Shown here: one piece after another, positions 1 through 9,724 of the stretch
How positions within the stretch are numbered: the stretch's first letter is position 1
Layout of the letters: every line of letters begins with the position of its first letter
Origin: Lewinellaceae bacterium
GTDB taxonomy: Bacteria; Bacteroidota; Bacteroidia; Chitinophagales; Saprospiraceae
Length of the DNA: 64,000 nt
NCBI GenBank assembly: GCA_016713985.1
Contig: JADJOD010000021.1
Coordinates: 90,889 to 154,888 of the forward strand
Direction of reading: 5' to 3'
Made by a program: the position numbers and the translations under genes
The notes under the pieces: model-generated
The model's database searches: none
What the model saw: only the letters and a program-made list of their open reading frames with translations
What the model was told of the DNA's origin: nothing

Positions 1-49
1 CACGCCCGATGTTCTGGCCGATTACGTGCTGGAAAAAATTTCCGGGTAA
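1..49 (+). CDS. C-terminal end of an unidentified protein (partial)
   Basis: An open frame enters from the left edge and ends at TAA 47-49. It encodes the last 15 residues, TPDVLADYVLEKISG. The fragment is amphipathic, as expected of a normal protein C-terminus, and it stops 5 bp before the stop codon of the convergent coiled-coil gene. It is too short to assign to a family. Confidence 0.5.
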   Translation, partial: TPDVLADYVLEKISG

Positions 50-54
50 ACGGC

Positions 55-3000
55 TTATTCTTTCTTTTTCAGTTTCTCCGCGTCTTCTTTTAGTTTGCGC
101 AGTTCCTCTTCCACCTTTTTTACCTCGGTTTGCAGTTGAACCAGTTTTTGCGACTCCTCCGTTTGTTTTTGGCGGGCGTCTTCTATTTTTTTGCCTTCCG
201 CCGCGATCAACTGGGCGGCATCCGATTTGGCCTTTGCTATTTCAGCGGCGCCCTGCGCTTTGATGTCGGCCACTGCTTTCGCCTCGTTGTCGCGTGTTTG
301 AGCGATGTTTGCGGCGGATTCCTGCCGCGCTTTTTGTGCTGATTCTGCCGCTTCTTTTTGTGCGGCGGCTACTTCTTCCATCGATTTTTTATGGGATTCC
401 GCCACCTCGGCGGCGTATTGACGGCGTTTGTCTTCGGCATCTTTACGGGCGGTGGCTACTTCGGCGGCAGCCTGGGCGCGTGTATCGGTCACTTCTTTTC
501 TGGCGCGTTCCTGTGCGTCGGCTACTTCTTTTGCAAAGCCGGCTTTTTTGTCATCGGCTTCTTTTTTTGCCAGGGAAATGGCTTCAATGGATTGTTGTTT
601 GGCGGCGGCCACTTCTTTAGCCGCCGATTCGCGGGCCGAGGCTACCAGGTCGGCGGCATCCTGTTTGGCTTTGCCAACGGCTTCGGCGCTGAGTTGTTTT
701 TCTTTAGCGGCGGTTTCACGCGCTGCTTTTACGTCGTTGGCGGCCTGCTGGTTGGCTGCAGCGATTTCGGCGGCGGCTTTTTCCCGGGCAGCGGCCACGT
801 CGTTGGCGAGGCGTTGGCGCAGTTGGGAACTGTTTTCCCGGGCGATGCGTACGCTATCGGCTTCTGCGGTTTTGATGGAAAGTACAGCCTGCGAACTTTG
901 CCGTTTGGCTTCGGCGACTGCATTGGCGCTTTCCTGTTGTGCGCGCACCTGTGCTTCCTTGGCGGCGGCGATTTCTTTGGCGGCTTTTTCACGCGCTGCA
1001 GCGATTTCGGCGGCGGCTTTTTCACGTGAACTCACCACTTCTCCTGGCGGTAGCGGTTACCGTTTCCTGTTGTTTCTTTTTGGCTTCCGCAACCGAATTG
1101 GCGGCTTCTGCCTGAATTTGTTTGATCCGTTCGTCCGCGGTTTGTTTGGAAGAGGCTACCTCGTCGGCGTACAGTTTTTGCACCTGATCCGCTTTGGAAT
1201 TGGCTTCCAGCACTTTAGCGCGGGCTTCTTCCTGGGCTTTTAATATCTCCTGCTGGCTGCGTTCCCGGGCTTTTTGTACTTCTTCGGCGCTTTGTTGTTT
1301 TACTTTGTTTTCCTGCTCCTTGGCTGCGGCGATGGATTTAGTCAGTTCATCCTGAATCCGGGCCAGTTCTTCTTCGGCTTTTTTCCGGGCTACCAATACC
1401 TGTGTGGCAATCGAGTCGCGTTGTTCCTTTGCTTTCAACTGCGCGGCGGCGATGGCAGTTGTCGCTTCTTCCTGTACCTGTTGTACCGTTTGAGCGGCTT
1501 TTTGTTTGCTTTCCACCACCTGTTTGGCGATTTCCTCTTTTTCACTTTTCGCTTTTTCCTGCTGAACAGCCACTTCGGCGCGGGCGCGTTCGATTTCATC
1601 TGCCGCCCGTTTTTTCGCTTCCGCCACTTCGAGGGCGCTCGCTTCTTTTTGCTTCGCAACATTCTCCCGGATCTCGGTCATTTCCGCCGAACTGTTTTGC
1701 TGGACGAGCGCTTTTTCTTCGGCCGCTTTGCGACGGCTATCAGCGAGTTCGTTGGCCAGGCGTTGTTTCTCCAGGACGGAATTTTCGCGAATTCTGGCGA
1801 TCTCGTTGGCGGCTTCTTCCCGTGTTTTCAGGATTTCATCTGCGGCAGATTTTTTGGTGGTGACCACATCCTCGGTGGTTTTTACCTGCTCTACTTTTGC
1901 CCGTTCCCGCGCTTCGGCCACGATACGGGCATTGTCATCCCGGATTCGTTTGAGCTCTTCTTCGGCGTTGGCGCGCGCGGTCGAAATTTCATCGGTGTAT
2001 TGCAACTTCGCCTGATCCAGTTTTTCCTTGATGCTGGAAACTTCCCGGGCAGCGTTTTCCCGCGCTTTTTTTACTTCTTCCGCCGATGCAACCCGCGCTT
2101 TCTGAATCTCTTCTCCGGCATTCCGGCGGGCCTCTTCCACATTGAGGGCAATGTTGGAAACTGCGGAATCGGCTTTTGAGCGGTTATGTGCGATTACGGC
2201 CTGGGCTTCCGATTTTGCCTTTTCTATTTCGGCAAGACTGCTTTTGCGCGCCTCCAGCACTTCGTTGGCGTATTCCAGTTTTTTCTGGTTGGCGGCTTCC
2301 CGTGCGGCCGCTACTTCCTGTTGAAGTTGCACTTTGATGGCGTCCGCCCGTTCTTTTTCCGCCTGAATTTCTTTCCGGAGCGTTTCTTTCGTTTTTTCAA
2401 GTTCCGCGCGAAGGTTGGTCACCTCGTTGTCGCTTACGGGGGCGCCGGAGGAAGCGGATTTTTTTCCTCCTGGTCCCGGCGTGGTCGTTTTGCCGGGTTT
2501 GGCTCCCGTGGCTTCGCTGGACTTGCCGGGCACATTTACGGCGGCGCCGGGTGTGTCTTTTACGGCGTCACGCTCGATCACTGCATTAAAACAACCGGCA
2601 AGCGCCTTGAATTCGGACTGGCGATTGGGGTTGATGGTAAATTTGTATTTCTGGCGGTCGACAAAATTGATAAAATTCACGCCGCTGATGGTGGTTTCGG
2701 CGAGCCATTCCAGGGCTTCGAGATCGAGGCGAAGGTTATTGCGGTGCGTCGGGACGGCCCCGGGAAGCACCTCGTCCATTCCGATAAACTTGTAAGATTG
2801 TTCCCGACCGGAAACGTCGACAAACACGACCTGGTCATCCTGGTTGAATTCGATGCCGCCAACGGAAGTCATACGGGCGAAAATGCCCTTCTCGTCGGTG
2901 AAAAACTCGATCGCGTAATTGTAACTGCCCCGGACCACGATGGTGAGCGAGGAGGAACGTGCGATTTGTATGCCGGTGATCTTCTTATTCTCAACGATGG

Positions 3001-3124
3001 ACTTTGAACAATCCTGCGTCCAGGAAGGGAGGGAGAAGGCGGCGGTCAGTATGATGGGGAGCAGGGTACGGGTGATAATTTGCATAAACTGCATAGGGCT
3101 TAGACGATTAAGCGATGTAAACAT
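55..3124 (-). CDS. Giant exported hendecad coiled-coil protein, split by a frameshift
   Basis: This is read as one gene of about 1022 codons in two frames that overlap at 1022-1038. The upstream frame ends just after a VTATARR segment. The downstream frame could start at a GTG but continues the same repeat with no new signal peptide, which fits one extra base near 1022-1060. The N-terminus has a signal peptide ending near SLPSWTQ (ATG 3124; alternatives at 3094 and 3085). A roughly 150-residue globular domain follows, then a Gly/Pro/Thr/Ser linker, then about 790 residues rich in Ala, Glu, Lys and Gln. The repeat period is 11 residues, for example AREKAAAEIAA followed by AREKAAKEIAA, which suggests a right-handed coiled-coil rod. 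It is probably periplasmic or surface-exposed. No known family was recognised and the function is unknown. Confidence 0.8.
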
Positions 3125-3351
3125 TTGCGCGGCAATTTAGATTTTTTTCTGGCATGGAAAAAAAGATGCATTGCCCCAATGTAAAGTTTCCCAAACATTA
3201 GGCGCTAAAAGCCCCGTTTTGCCAGAATATTTTTCTGAATGAAAAATTAACTTTTTCAAAACATCAATTTTAACGTATCGCGCAGGTTTTCGGAAGCAAG
3301 CGATGTAATGTCCGATTGTTTAATCATAATAACAATACTTTAGGGCAAAAG

Positions 3352-4815
3352 TCAGTCAGAACGCCGGTAAAGTTCGATCCAGACTCCTGCGTGTTGATAG
3401 CGGTTGATCAAATGCCATTGCCGGTGCAAAACTTCGTAATCGGCTTCTGAAAAGTCGTTGAATACGTTGGAGGCAAGGATGTACCCGTTCCGGGCAAAAT
3501 TTTTCGCTGCAAAACGGCGCTGATCACCGTTGAGCATCAAATATTCGCCGGAATTCAGGTTGGGAAAGGCAGAGCCTACATCCCGGAAGTCTATTTTCTC
3601 CCGCTCGAGGTATTTCACCATTTCTGCCCGGAGGCGGTGATAACTGACGTGCGCCAGGGTAGCATCCCATCCCATCGATATGCCGCGCGGGTAAACCCAC
3701 AAGTTGCCGCCGGCCAATCCAAAAATCAATAAAACGATCCAATACCTGCTCCCCGTTTTCCATCGGTCTTCTGCCACGAGCAAACAAAAAACCGCCAAAT
3801 GCAAAACGATAAAACCGGGCAGAAAATACCGGTGCGCCGAAATGTTGTGAAACAAAATGGCGGATGGGCTGAGGAACAGGATCAGGCACAGCAACAACAA
3901 CATTAAACTCCGGAAGGCGGGGGCGCTTCGGCACCATATTTTTATCAATCCGCCGGACCGAAAAACAAGCCACCCCAAAATCAGCCATTCGAACAGCCGG
4001 CCAAAGTCGAGCCACCGCCACCCGACCACCGCTATATTTTTCCACACCTGGAGCCCCGAGGCCTTTTCAAACGCGGGCGCCCAGGACGAGCCGGGGTAAT
4101 AACCCGTCCACCCGGCATGGGTATGGTGCCACCACAAAAACCACGCGGCAAAAATAAAACCCGGCAAAAAAGGTGGAAGGGAGCGTATGGCTGTTAAAAA
4201 ATATTGGGCGACGGCGGCGCGAATCCGCATCACACCGCCGGTAAATTGGGTCTGCCGGATTCCCTGAAAAAAGTGCCAGGTAAATACCGCAGCCGCTGTC
4301 ATCATTCCCCGCATACTGAGCATACACAACACAAAAACCCCGGCTGCCAGAAGCCAATATCTCTTTTCCAAAACACCCAGAATGGCCAGCAAAAAACCAC
4401 TGACCAGCGCGACATCCGGACTCACGAGTGCCTGCTGGCCGGCCAGCACAGGATCAAGCAACACGAGCGGCAGCAGCCAGCAGGCACGAACCGGGCCCGC
4501 TATCTGCTTTCCTATTTTATATAACAGCCAGATATTCAGGAAGATAAAGGGGAGCATGGCCCAATGGCTCACGGGCAGTGTTTTGCCGAAGGTCGTCCAC
4601 AATACAGCAATATAATACCCGAAAACCGGCGGGTGGCCGCTGTCTATCTCAGCGGGAAGAATGGACCATTGAAGACCGTTGGAATAAAAATGATGCGCAT
4701 GTTTGGACGCCAGTTGCACCGTGTCCCAGAAAAAAGGATCATATTGCACCGACCAGATGAAGGCGACAGCGCAGCCAAAAAAGGGAAGTAAGCGTAAAGT
4801 ATCTCGCAAGATCAA
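3352..4815 (-). CDS. GT-C fold integral membrane glycosyltransferase (PMT/ArnT-like)
   Basis: The 487-residue protein has roughly ten or more hydrophobic segments. An early luminal loop contains DPFFWDT and later DSGHPP, the acidic loop position typical of lipid-phosphate-sugar-dependent GT-C enzymes (PMT, ArnT and PglI-like families). Such enzymes move a sugar from a polyprenyl-phosphate donor to protein, lipid or glycan on the outer face of the inner membrane. The acceptor cannot be told from sequence. The start appears to be TTG at 4815: an in-frame TAG lies six codons upstream and no ATG precedes the first membrane helix. It is followed at lower coordinates by the coiled-coil gene on the same strand, 227 bp away. 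Confidence 0.75.
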   Translation of the reverse strand: MILRDTLRLLPFFGCAVAFIWSVQYDPFFWDTVQLASKHAHHFYSNGLQWSILPAEIDSGHPPVFGYYIAVLWTTFGKTLPVSHWAMLPFIFLNIWLLYKIGKQIAGPVRACWLLPLVLLDPVLAGQQALVSPDVALVSGFLLAILGVLEKRYWLLAAGVFVLCMLSMRGMMTAAAVFTWHFFQGIRQTQFTGGVMRIRAAVAQYFLTAIRSLPPFLPGFIFAAWFLWWHHTHAGWTGYYPGSSWAPAFEKASGLQVWKNIAVVGWRWLDFGRLFEWLILGWLVFRSGGLIKIWCRSAPAFRSLMLLLLCLILFLSPSAILFHNISAHRYFLPGFIVLHLAVFCLLVAEDRWKTGSRYWIVLLIFGLAGGNLWVYPRGISMGWDATLAHVSYHRLRAEMVKYLEREKIDFRDVGSAFPNLNSGEYLMLNGDQRRFAAKNFARNGYILASNVFNDFSEADYEVLHRQWHLINRYQHAGVWIELYRRSD

Positions 4816-4868
4816 AAGATTGTGCGAAGAAACCTATAATCTTTGAAAAGGAGGCCGGGCCGGCGAAA

Positions 4869-5465
4869 TTAATGCAGGTTGGAACTGATCAGGCGCAAAA
4901 ACTCGCTACGGGTTTCTTCGTTCCTGAATTCGCCGGTAAAAGCAGAAGTTGTGGTGACGCTGTTTTGTTTTTGCACACCCCGCATCATCATACACAGGTG
5001 TTGTGCTTCTATCACTACGGCTACGCCGAGCGGCTTCAGCGTTTCCTGAATGATATCGCGCACTTCAAGCGTCAAACGCTCCTGCACCTGCAAGCGGCGG
5101 GCGAACACGTCGACCACACGCGGTATTTTGCTCAATCCAACAATATATCCGTTGGGAATATAGGCGACATGGGCTTTTCCGAAAAAAGGAAGCATGTGGT
5201 GTTCGCACAGGGAAAACAACTCGATGTCCTTGACAATCACCATTTCGCTGTAATCCTCTTTGAACATGGCGGACCGTAAAATAGCCGCCGCATCCTGCTG
5301 ATAACCCTGGGTAAGGAAGAGCATGGCTTTCGCCGCCCGTTCCGGAGTTTTTACAATACCTTCCCGGGAAATATCTTCTCCCACACCTGTCAAAATCCGA
5401 TGAAAGGAGGAGCTGATGTCATCGATCAGATTTTCGTCGTAGTGATCCGATTTTTTATAGGACAT
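4869..5465 (-). CDS. folE: GTP cyclohydrolase I
   Basis: The enzyme converts GTP to 7,8-dihydroneopterin triphosphate, the entry step of folate, queuosine and tetrahydropterin synthesis. The 198-residue length is normal for a bacterial type I enzyme. The zinc site is visible as SLCEHHMLPF (Cys87, His89, His90) and the later Cys158 in QHLCMMMRG. The conserved KIPRVVDVFARRLQVQERLT segment is intact. It lies 3 bp downstream of the PTPS-like gene on the same strand, so the two are almost certainly cotranscribed, and the product of this enzyme is the substrate of its neighbour. Confidence 0.97.
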   Translation of the reverse strand: MSYKKSDHYDENLIDDISSSFHRILTGVGEDISREGIVKTPERAAKAMLFLTQGYQQDAAAILRSAMFKEDYSEMVIVKDIELFSLCEHHMLPFFGKAHVAYIPNGYIVGLSKIPRVVDVFARRLQVQERLTLEVRDIIQETLKPLGVAVVIEAQHLCMMMRGVQKQNSVTTTSAFTGEFRNEETRSEFLRLISSNLH

Positions 5466-5468
5466 GTG

Positions 5469-5888
5469 TCATTGTTCTCCGTAATACTCCGCATAAATCG
5501 TCTCGGTTTCCCATAATTTGATCCTGTACAGGGTACAGGGATAAGAAACTAAGGCCTTTTCCAAGCGGCGCCAAATCAGGATAACAAGGTTTTCCGTAGT
5601 TGGTTGCATCCCTTTCGGGATAAAATCGACGTCGAGATTCAGGTTGCTGTGATCCAGGTGTTCGATCACCTCTTCCTGGATGATAACGCTGAGTTTTTTC
5701 ACGTCAATGATAAACCCAGTAACCGGGTCGGGCGTACCTTTGACGGTAACGTGCAGGGAATAGTTGTGCCCATGCCAGTTTTTGTTCGAGCATTTTCCGA
5801 ATACGTCGCGGTTTTGCTCTTCCGACCAGGCATCCACCCACAGTTTGTGGGCGGCATTGAATCGTTCGACTCGTGTAATATAAACCAT
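5469..5888 (-). CDS. 6-pyruvoyl-tetrahydropterin synthase / 6-carboxy-tetrahydropterin synthase family
   Basis: The 139-residue protein acts on 7,8-dihydroneopterin triphosphate. The zinc histidines are His14 (FNAAHK), His39 and His41 (HGHNY), and the catalytic cysteine is Cys33. Five residues separate Cys33 from HGH, as in eukaryotic PTPS (C-x5-HGH), whereas classic QueD has three. The product could therefore be 6-pyruvoyl- or 6-carboxy-tetrahydropterin, and I do not assign a gene name. ATG 5888 was chosen because the family starts with a short lead into the first strand; an ATG at 5984 would add 32 unrelated residues upstream of the promoter. It forms an operon with folE. Confidence 0.9.
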   Translation of the reverse strand: MVYITRVERFNAAHKLWVDAWSEEQNRDVFGKCSNKNWHGHNYSLHVTVKGTPDPVTGFIIDVKKLSVIIQEEVIEHLDHSNLNLDVDFIPKGMQPTTENLVILIWRRLEKALVSYPCTLYRIKLWETETIYAEYYGEQ

Positions 5889-5918
5889 TAAAAATCCCTT
5901 CTTTGACTTTTGCGGCCG

Positions 5919-5952
5919 CAAAGGTAAGGTGAAAACTGTTTTGCCTGCGCAA
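5919..5952 (-). promoter_or_regulatory. Bacteroidota-type promoter for the PTPS-folE operon
   Basis: Read on the minus strand, TACCTTTG (5926-5919) matches the -7 consensus TAnnTTTG, and a TTG lies about 23 bp upstream (5952-5950). The expected transcript start lies about 25 bases before ATG 5888. Confidence 0.55.
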
Positions 5953-6102
5953 GCGAAAAGACGATTGACGGATAAGAAACACACGCTTCATCCTTACGGT
6001 TTCCGGTTTTATCTAAAAAAAGAACCACTGCGCCTTCCTGTGGTTTTTTTGCAACTACAGCAGCGATTTTTTACACCCCGCAAAACAGCAACCACGATCG
6101 GC

Positions 6103-7152
6103 ATGAAGACCCGTCGCATTTTAGACACCTTATACCATTTGTTAAACCGCCGGCCGGTGTATCACGGGCTGTTTTGGCTTGCCTTGTTCGGTCTGATGCT
6201 TTGGACCGACTACGACAAGGGTATGGATATGGGGTTTGCGCTGAGCAACGAACTCATCCAGCTGTTTTTTTACGCATTTCTGGTTTATGTAAATCTTTTT
6301 TACCTGATACCCAATTACCTGGCACGCCATGCCTTTGTTTATTTCGGGCTGGTACTGACGGCCTGCGCGGTGGTGACACCAATTGAAGTGCTGGTATTTT
6401 ATCTGAAATTTTACGGCCAGCCCGTCTTTCAGGCCAAACTGGTGGGCTCCCAACTTTGGGTTTTTATGGGAAACCTGTTTGTCGTGATGGTATCAACTGT
6501 ATTACGGGTGATCATGGACTGGTGGCGCTATCAGACGGAAAAACAGTCCTTGCTGACCCAGACCATGCAGTCGGAATTGCGTTTCCTGAAAAGCCAGATC
6601 AATCCGCACTTTCTCTTCAATACCCTCAACAACCTGTATGCGCTCACCCTTAAAAAAAGCGATAAAGCGCCGGAAATCGTACTAAAACTCTCCGAAATCA
6701 TGCGTTACATGCTTTATGAGTGCAACGAACGGCGCGTTTTACTGACCAAAGAGATTCAATACATCCACAACTACCTCGATCTGGAGCGGCTTCGGCAGCC
6801 GAAAGAAGCGGACATTCGTTTTACCACGCATGGGCATATCAGTGAACAGATGGTTGCTCCCCTGCTTTTTGTTCCGTTTTTAGAAAACAGTTTTAAACAC
6901 GGACTGAATCACCACGTTCAGGGCGGCGGATTTGTCCGGCTCAAACTCAGCGTTTCGGCCGATGACCTGGAGTTTTTTATCGAAAACAGCAAAGCCGAAC
7001 GGCTGCCACGCCAGGATCACCCGCGAAGCGGCGGGATCGGACTGGCAAACGTTCGCCAGCGGCTGGAAATGTTGTATCCCGAAAACCATACCCTCATCGT
7101 GGTGGATGAACCGCACCGGTATGCCGTCACCCTTCACCTCAAAATGATCTGA
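6103..7152 (+). CDS. LytS/YehU-type sensor histidine kinase
   Basis: The protein has 349 residues from ATG 6103. The frame is open further upstream (ATG 5929), but that would add basic, non-conserved residues across the divergent promoter region. Four membrane helices occupy about residues 20-140. The His_kinase domain follows with QINPHFLFN, phosphoacceptor His169. The ATPase domain has the N box FLENSFKHG and a G box GIGLANVRQRLE. In this family the signal is sensed by the membrane domain and phosphate passes to a LytTR-type regulator, which is the next gene, 179 bp downstream. The stimulus is unknown. Confidence 0.93.
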   Translation: MKTRRILDTLYHLLNRRPVYHGLFWLALFGLMLWTDYDKGMDMGFALSNELIQLFFYAFLVYVNLFYLIPNYLARHAFVYFGLVLTACAVVTPIEVLVFYLKFYGQPVFQAKLVGSQLWVFMGNLFVVMVSTVLRVIMDWWRYQTEKQSLLTQTMQSELRFLKSQINPHFLFNTLNNLYALTLKKSDKAPEIVLKLSEIMRYMLYECNERRVLLTKEIQYIHNYLDLERLRQPKEADIRFTTHGHISEQMVAPLLFVPFLENSFKHGLNHHVQGGGFVRLKLSVSADDLEFFIENSKAERLPRQDHPRSGGIGLANVRQRLEMLYPENHTLIVVDEPHRYAVTLHLKMI

Positions 7153-7331
7153 CCCCACATGTTTGCGTTTGAAACCGCGCGTTTTAAACCCGGAATCCAC
7201 TCGCCCGGATAAAGATTGCCGGCCCCTGCAAAATTTTAACAGGCAAAAATCTTTTGCCATTCTGCCCGGACAATTTACCTTAGGCCAACCTTTCAGAAAA
7301 AAACTATCCAGAATCCGAAATCCTTCCTCTT

Positions 7332-8063
7332 ATGCTGAACGTACTTATTGTTGACGACGAACCCCTTGCCCTCGACGTACTTGAAACTTATATTGGCCAA
7401 ATGCCGGAACTCCAGCTCGTAAAACGTTGCAGCAACGCCCTGGAGGCCAACGAAGCATTAAAATCCAATAACATCGACCTGATGTTCCTCGATATCCAAA
7501 TGCCCCAGTTGACGGGTATCGATTTTGTAAAAACACTCACCAAACCGCCGATGATTGTGTTCACCACGGCTTATCCAAACTACGCCATTCAGGGATTCGA
7601 CCTGAATGCGCTGGATTACCTGCTGAAACCGATCTCCCTCGAACGTTTTGTCAAAGCGGTAAACAAAGCCGTGGAACATTCCGAACTGGCCCAACGCGAC
7701 GGCCACCCCGCTCATCACCATTCCAATGAAGAGCAGGATTTTTTCTTTGTAAAGGCAGACAAAAAACTGGTTAAAGTCAACTTCGACGACATTATTTACA
7801 TCGAAGGCCTGAAGGATTACGTCATTATCCGGCTTATCCACGGCCGCGTCATTACCCTTCAAACCATGAAAAGTCTGGAAGACCGGCTTCCTCAGGGCCG
7901 TTTTAAACGAATTCACCGCTCCTACATCGTTGCAATGGACAAAATCACAGCCATCGAAGGCAATATGGTGGAAGTACAGGAAAAAGACAAACCCAAACTG
8001 CTTCCGATCGGCAAAAACTATCGCGACGACCTGCTGGTGATGATTGAAAAGAACCGTTTGTAA
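7332..8063 (+). CDS. LytTR-family response regulator
   Basis: The protein has 243 residues. The N-terminal receiver domain carries the acidic pair Asp8-Asp9 (IVDDEP), phosphoacceptor Asp54 (MFLDIQMP), a T/S switch (FTTAYP) and Lys in LLKPIS. The C-terminal LytTR DNA-binding domain begins near residue 138 (FFVKADKKLVKVNFDDIIYI) and includes the conserved RIHRSYIV. It is the probable partner of the upstream kinase. LytTR regulators bind direct-repeat sites near the promoters they control; no such repeat was identified here. Confidence 0.95.
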   Translation: MLNVLIVDDEPLALDVLETYIGQMPELQLVKRCSNALEANEALKSNNIDLMFLDIQMPQLTGIDFVKTLTKPPMIVFTTAYPNYAIQGFDLNALDYLLKPISLERFVKAVNKAVEHSELAQRDGHPAHHHSNEEQDFFFVKADKKLVKVNFDDIIYIEGLKDYVIIRLIHGRVITLQTMKSLEDRLPQGRFKRIHRSYIVAMDKITAIEGNMVEVQEKDKPKLLPIGKNYRDDLLVMIEKNRL

Positions 8064-8121
8064 GTGCAATCTTGTTATTTCGACGATTTCGTTCTTTTCT
8101 CCATCCATTCCTCTGCTTGCC

Positions 8122-8616
8122 ATGCTGATTCTGATCGCAGGCCTCCCGGGCACCGGCAAAACCACGGTGGCAAAGGCATTTGCCCGGAAATACGGCGCTG
8201 CTCATTTCAATTCGGATTCCATACGCCGGGAAATGGGCCTGTGGGGCAGCTACCGGCCGGAAGATAAAGCCCGGGTTTACGCCGAATTGCTGCGACGTAC
8301 CCACATTGCATTGGCTGCCGACAAAACCGTGGTAGTCGACAGCACCTTTTTCCGGGCAGACCTGCGCCGGCCTTTCGAGGAACTTGCCGAAAACCTGAAT
8401 CAGAAAATCCGGTGGGTGTTGGCAAGCGCTCCTGCTGAGGTGCTTCTAGCCAGGGTGGCCGTTCCCCGTGCAGACAGTGAAGCGGATGGAGTGGTACTGG
8501 AAAAAATTCAGGCGCAATTCGAACCGCTCAAAGTGCCCCACCTTGTACTTCCAACAGCCGACGCTACTCCGGAAGACCTCGCCGATGCCCTCCACGAATA
8601 CGTCAACCATGAATGA
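8122..8616 (+). CDS. Predicted P-loop kinase (AAA_33, COG0645-like)
   Basis: The 164-residue protein opens with a Walker A motif, GLPGTGKTT (residues 7-15), and a Walker B-like VVVDSTF. The pattern matches small zeta-toxin/gluconokinase-like kinases that are often fused to a COG2187 phosphotransferase-like domain. Here the two are separate genes, and the stop codon overlaps the next start by 8 bp (ATGAATGA), which predicts translational coupling. ATG 8122 is chosen because the P-loop strand begins immediately there. The substrate is unknown. Confidence 0.85.
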   Translation: MLILIAGLPGTGKTTVAKAFARKYGAAHFNSDSIRREMGLWGSYRPEDKARVYAELLRRTHIALAADKTVVVDSTFFRADLRRPFEELAENLNQKIRWVLASAPAEVLLARVAVPRADSEADGVVLEKIQAQFEPLKVPHLVLPTADATPEDLADALHEYVNHE

Positions 8617-9608
8617 CCCGCAAATTTCGGATATTTTTGAACGAAGGGCTTTTCCCGGCCCGTCGGAGCCGGCAAAACTGATATCCACACATATTTCATG
8701 GGTGATCCTGACGCCGGAATACTCGTTTAAGATAAAAAAACCGGTGCATTTCCACTTTCTCGATTTCAGCACACCCGCACTTCGCGCCCATTATTGCCGG
8801 GAGGAAGTCCGCCTGAATCGCCGCCTTGCCCCGGATACCTATCTCGGCGTGCTGCCCATCGGCCGGAAAGACGGCCAACTCCGGATCGGCGCCCGCAACC
8901 GGCCGGCGGAGGACTATGCCGTTTGGATGCGGCGGGAGGACAATACCCGCGAACTCGACGTACTACTTCGCGACGGGGCGGTTCAACCGACCGACATGAA
9001 AAAACTTGCCCACAAACTGGCCGCTTTTCACCAGGCGCACACACTGCGCCGTATCCGCGTTGATCCGCAGGAACTGCGTGCTGATTTCGCCGACCTGTTT
9101 CCATACGCAGAATCCTTATCGGCGGCACTGGGTCCTGAAACCGCGCCGATTTTTTATAAAATGAACACCTGGTTGCCCGGTTTTATCGAGCGGCATACAA
9201 AACGTTTGTGCCCGCGCCCGCGAAGGATTCCGCGTTGAAGGGCATGGCGACCTGCACTCCAGGAATATCTTTCTGACGGAGGAACCGGTTATGTTTGACT
9301 GTATTGAATTTAATCCGCATATGCGGCGAATCGATGTACTCGACGAACTGGCTTTTCTGGCCATGGACCTCGATTTTTATCACCGCCCCGACTTGTCGGA
9401 TGCCTTGCTTCGTTATTACCAGGAAAAACACCCCTGTATACTCGTTCCGGAAGACGAAACCCTTTTCCTGTTTTTTAAAACCTACCGGGCAAATGTGCGC
9501 CTGAAAGTGACCTTACTCGCCGGAATATCCGCGCCCGGTGCTGTGGAGACGATGCACCGGTATTGGGAGTTGCTGGCGGAGTATTGGAAACAGATTGAAA
9601 AACAATAA
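8609..9608 (+). CDS. COG2187 aminoglycoside-phosphotransferase-like protein, frameshifted
   Basis: The N-terminal frame (from ATG 8609) ends prematurely after ERHTKR. Reading one base later from AAAA at 9199-9202 restores ARAREGFRVEGHGDLHSRN, which contains the APH catalytic loop HGDLHxxN, and the frame then runs to 9608. One extra A would explain the break, and the corrected length is 332 residues. EEPVMFDCIEFN follows, with the metal-binding Asp position of the kinase fold. It overlaps the upstream P-loop kinase by 8 bp, and in many bacteria the two domains form one polypeptide. The substrate is unknown, and the family should not be read as antibiotic resistance. Confidence 0.8.
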
Positions 9609-9724
9609 ATTAGTTACTGTTCATGAACGCTCTCCGGGGTAATGGATTCAACGCCTCCCTGGCGTTATGAAGGTTTTTTGAAGCATCTTTGCAATTCATC
9701 CTAAAAATGCAACAACAAACCACC

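Noticed and set aside
428..1243. Long plus-strand frames opposite the coiled-coil gene
   Set aside because: They are low-complexity mirror frames (Ala/Ser/Phe/Cys-rich) of a repetitive gene and have no family features.
8609..9608. Aminoglycoside resistance gene
   Set aside because: The APH-like fold belongs to the COG2187 group linked to a P-loop kinase, which is not known to confer resistance.
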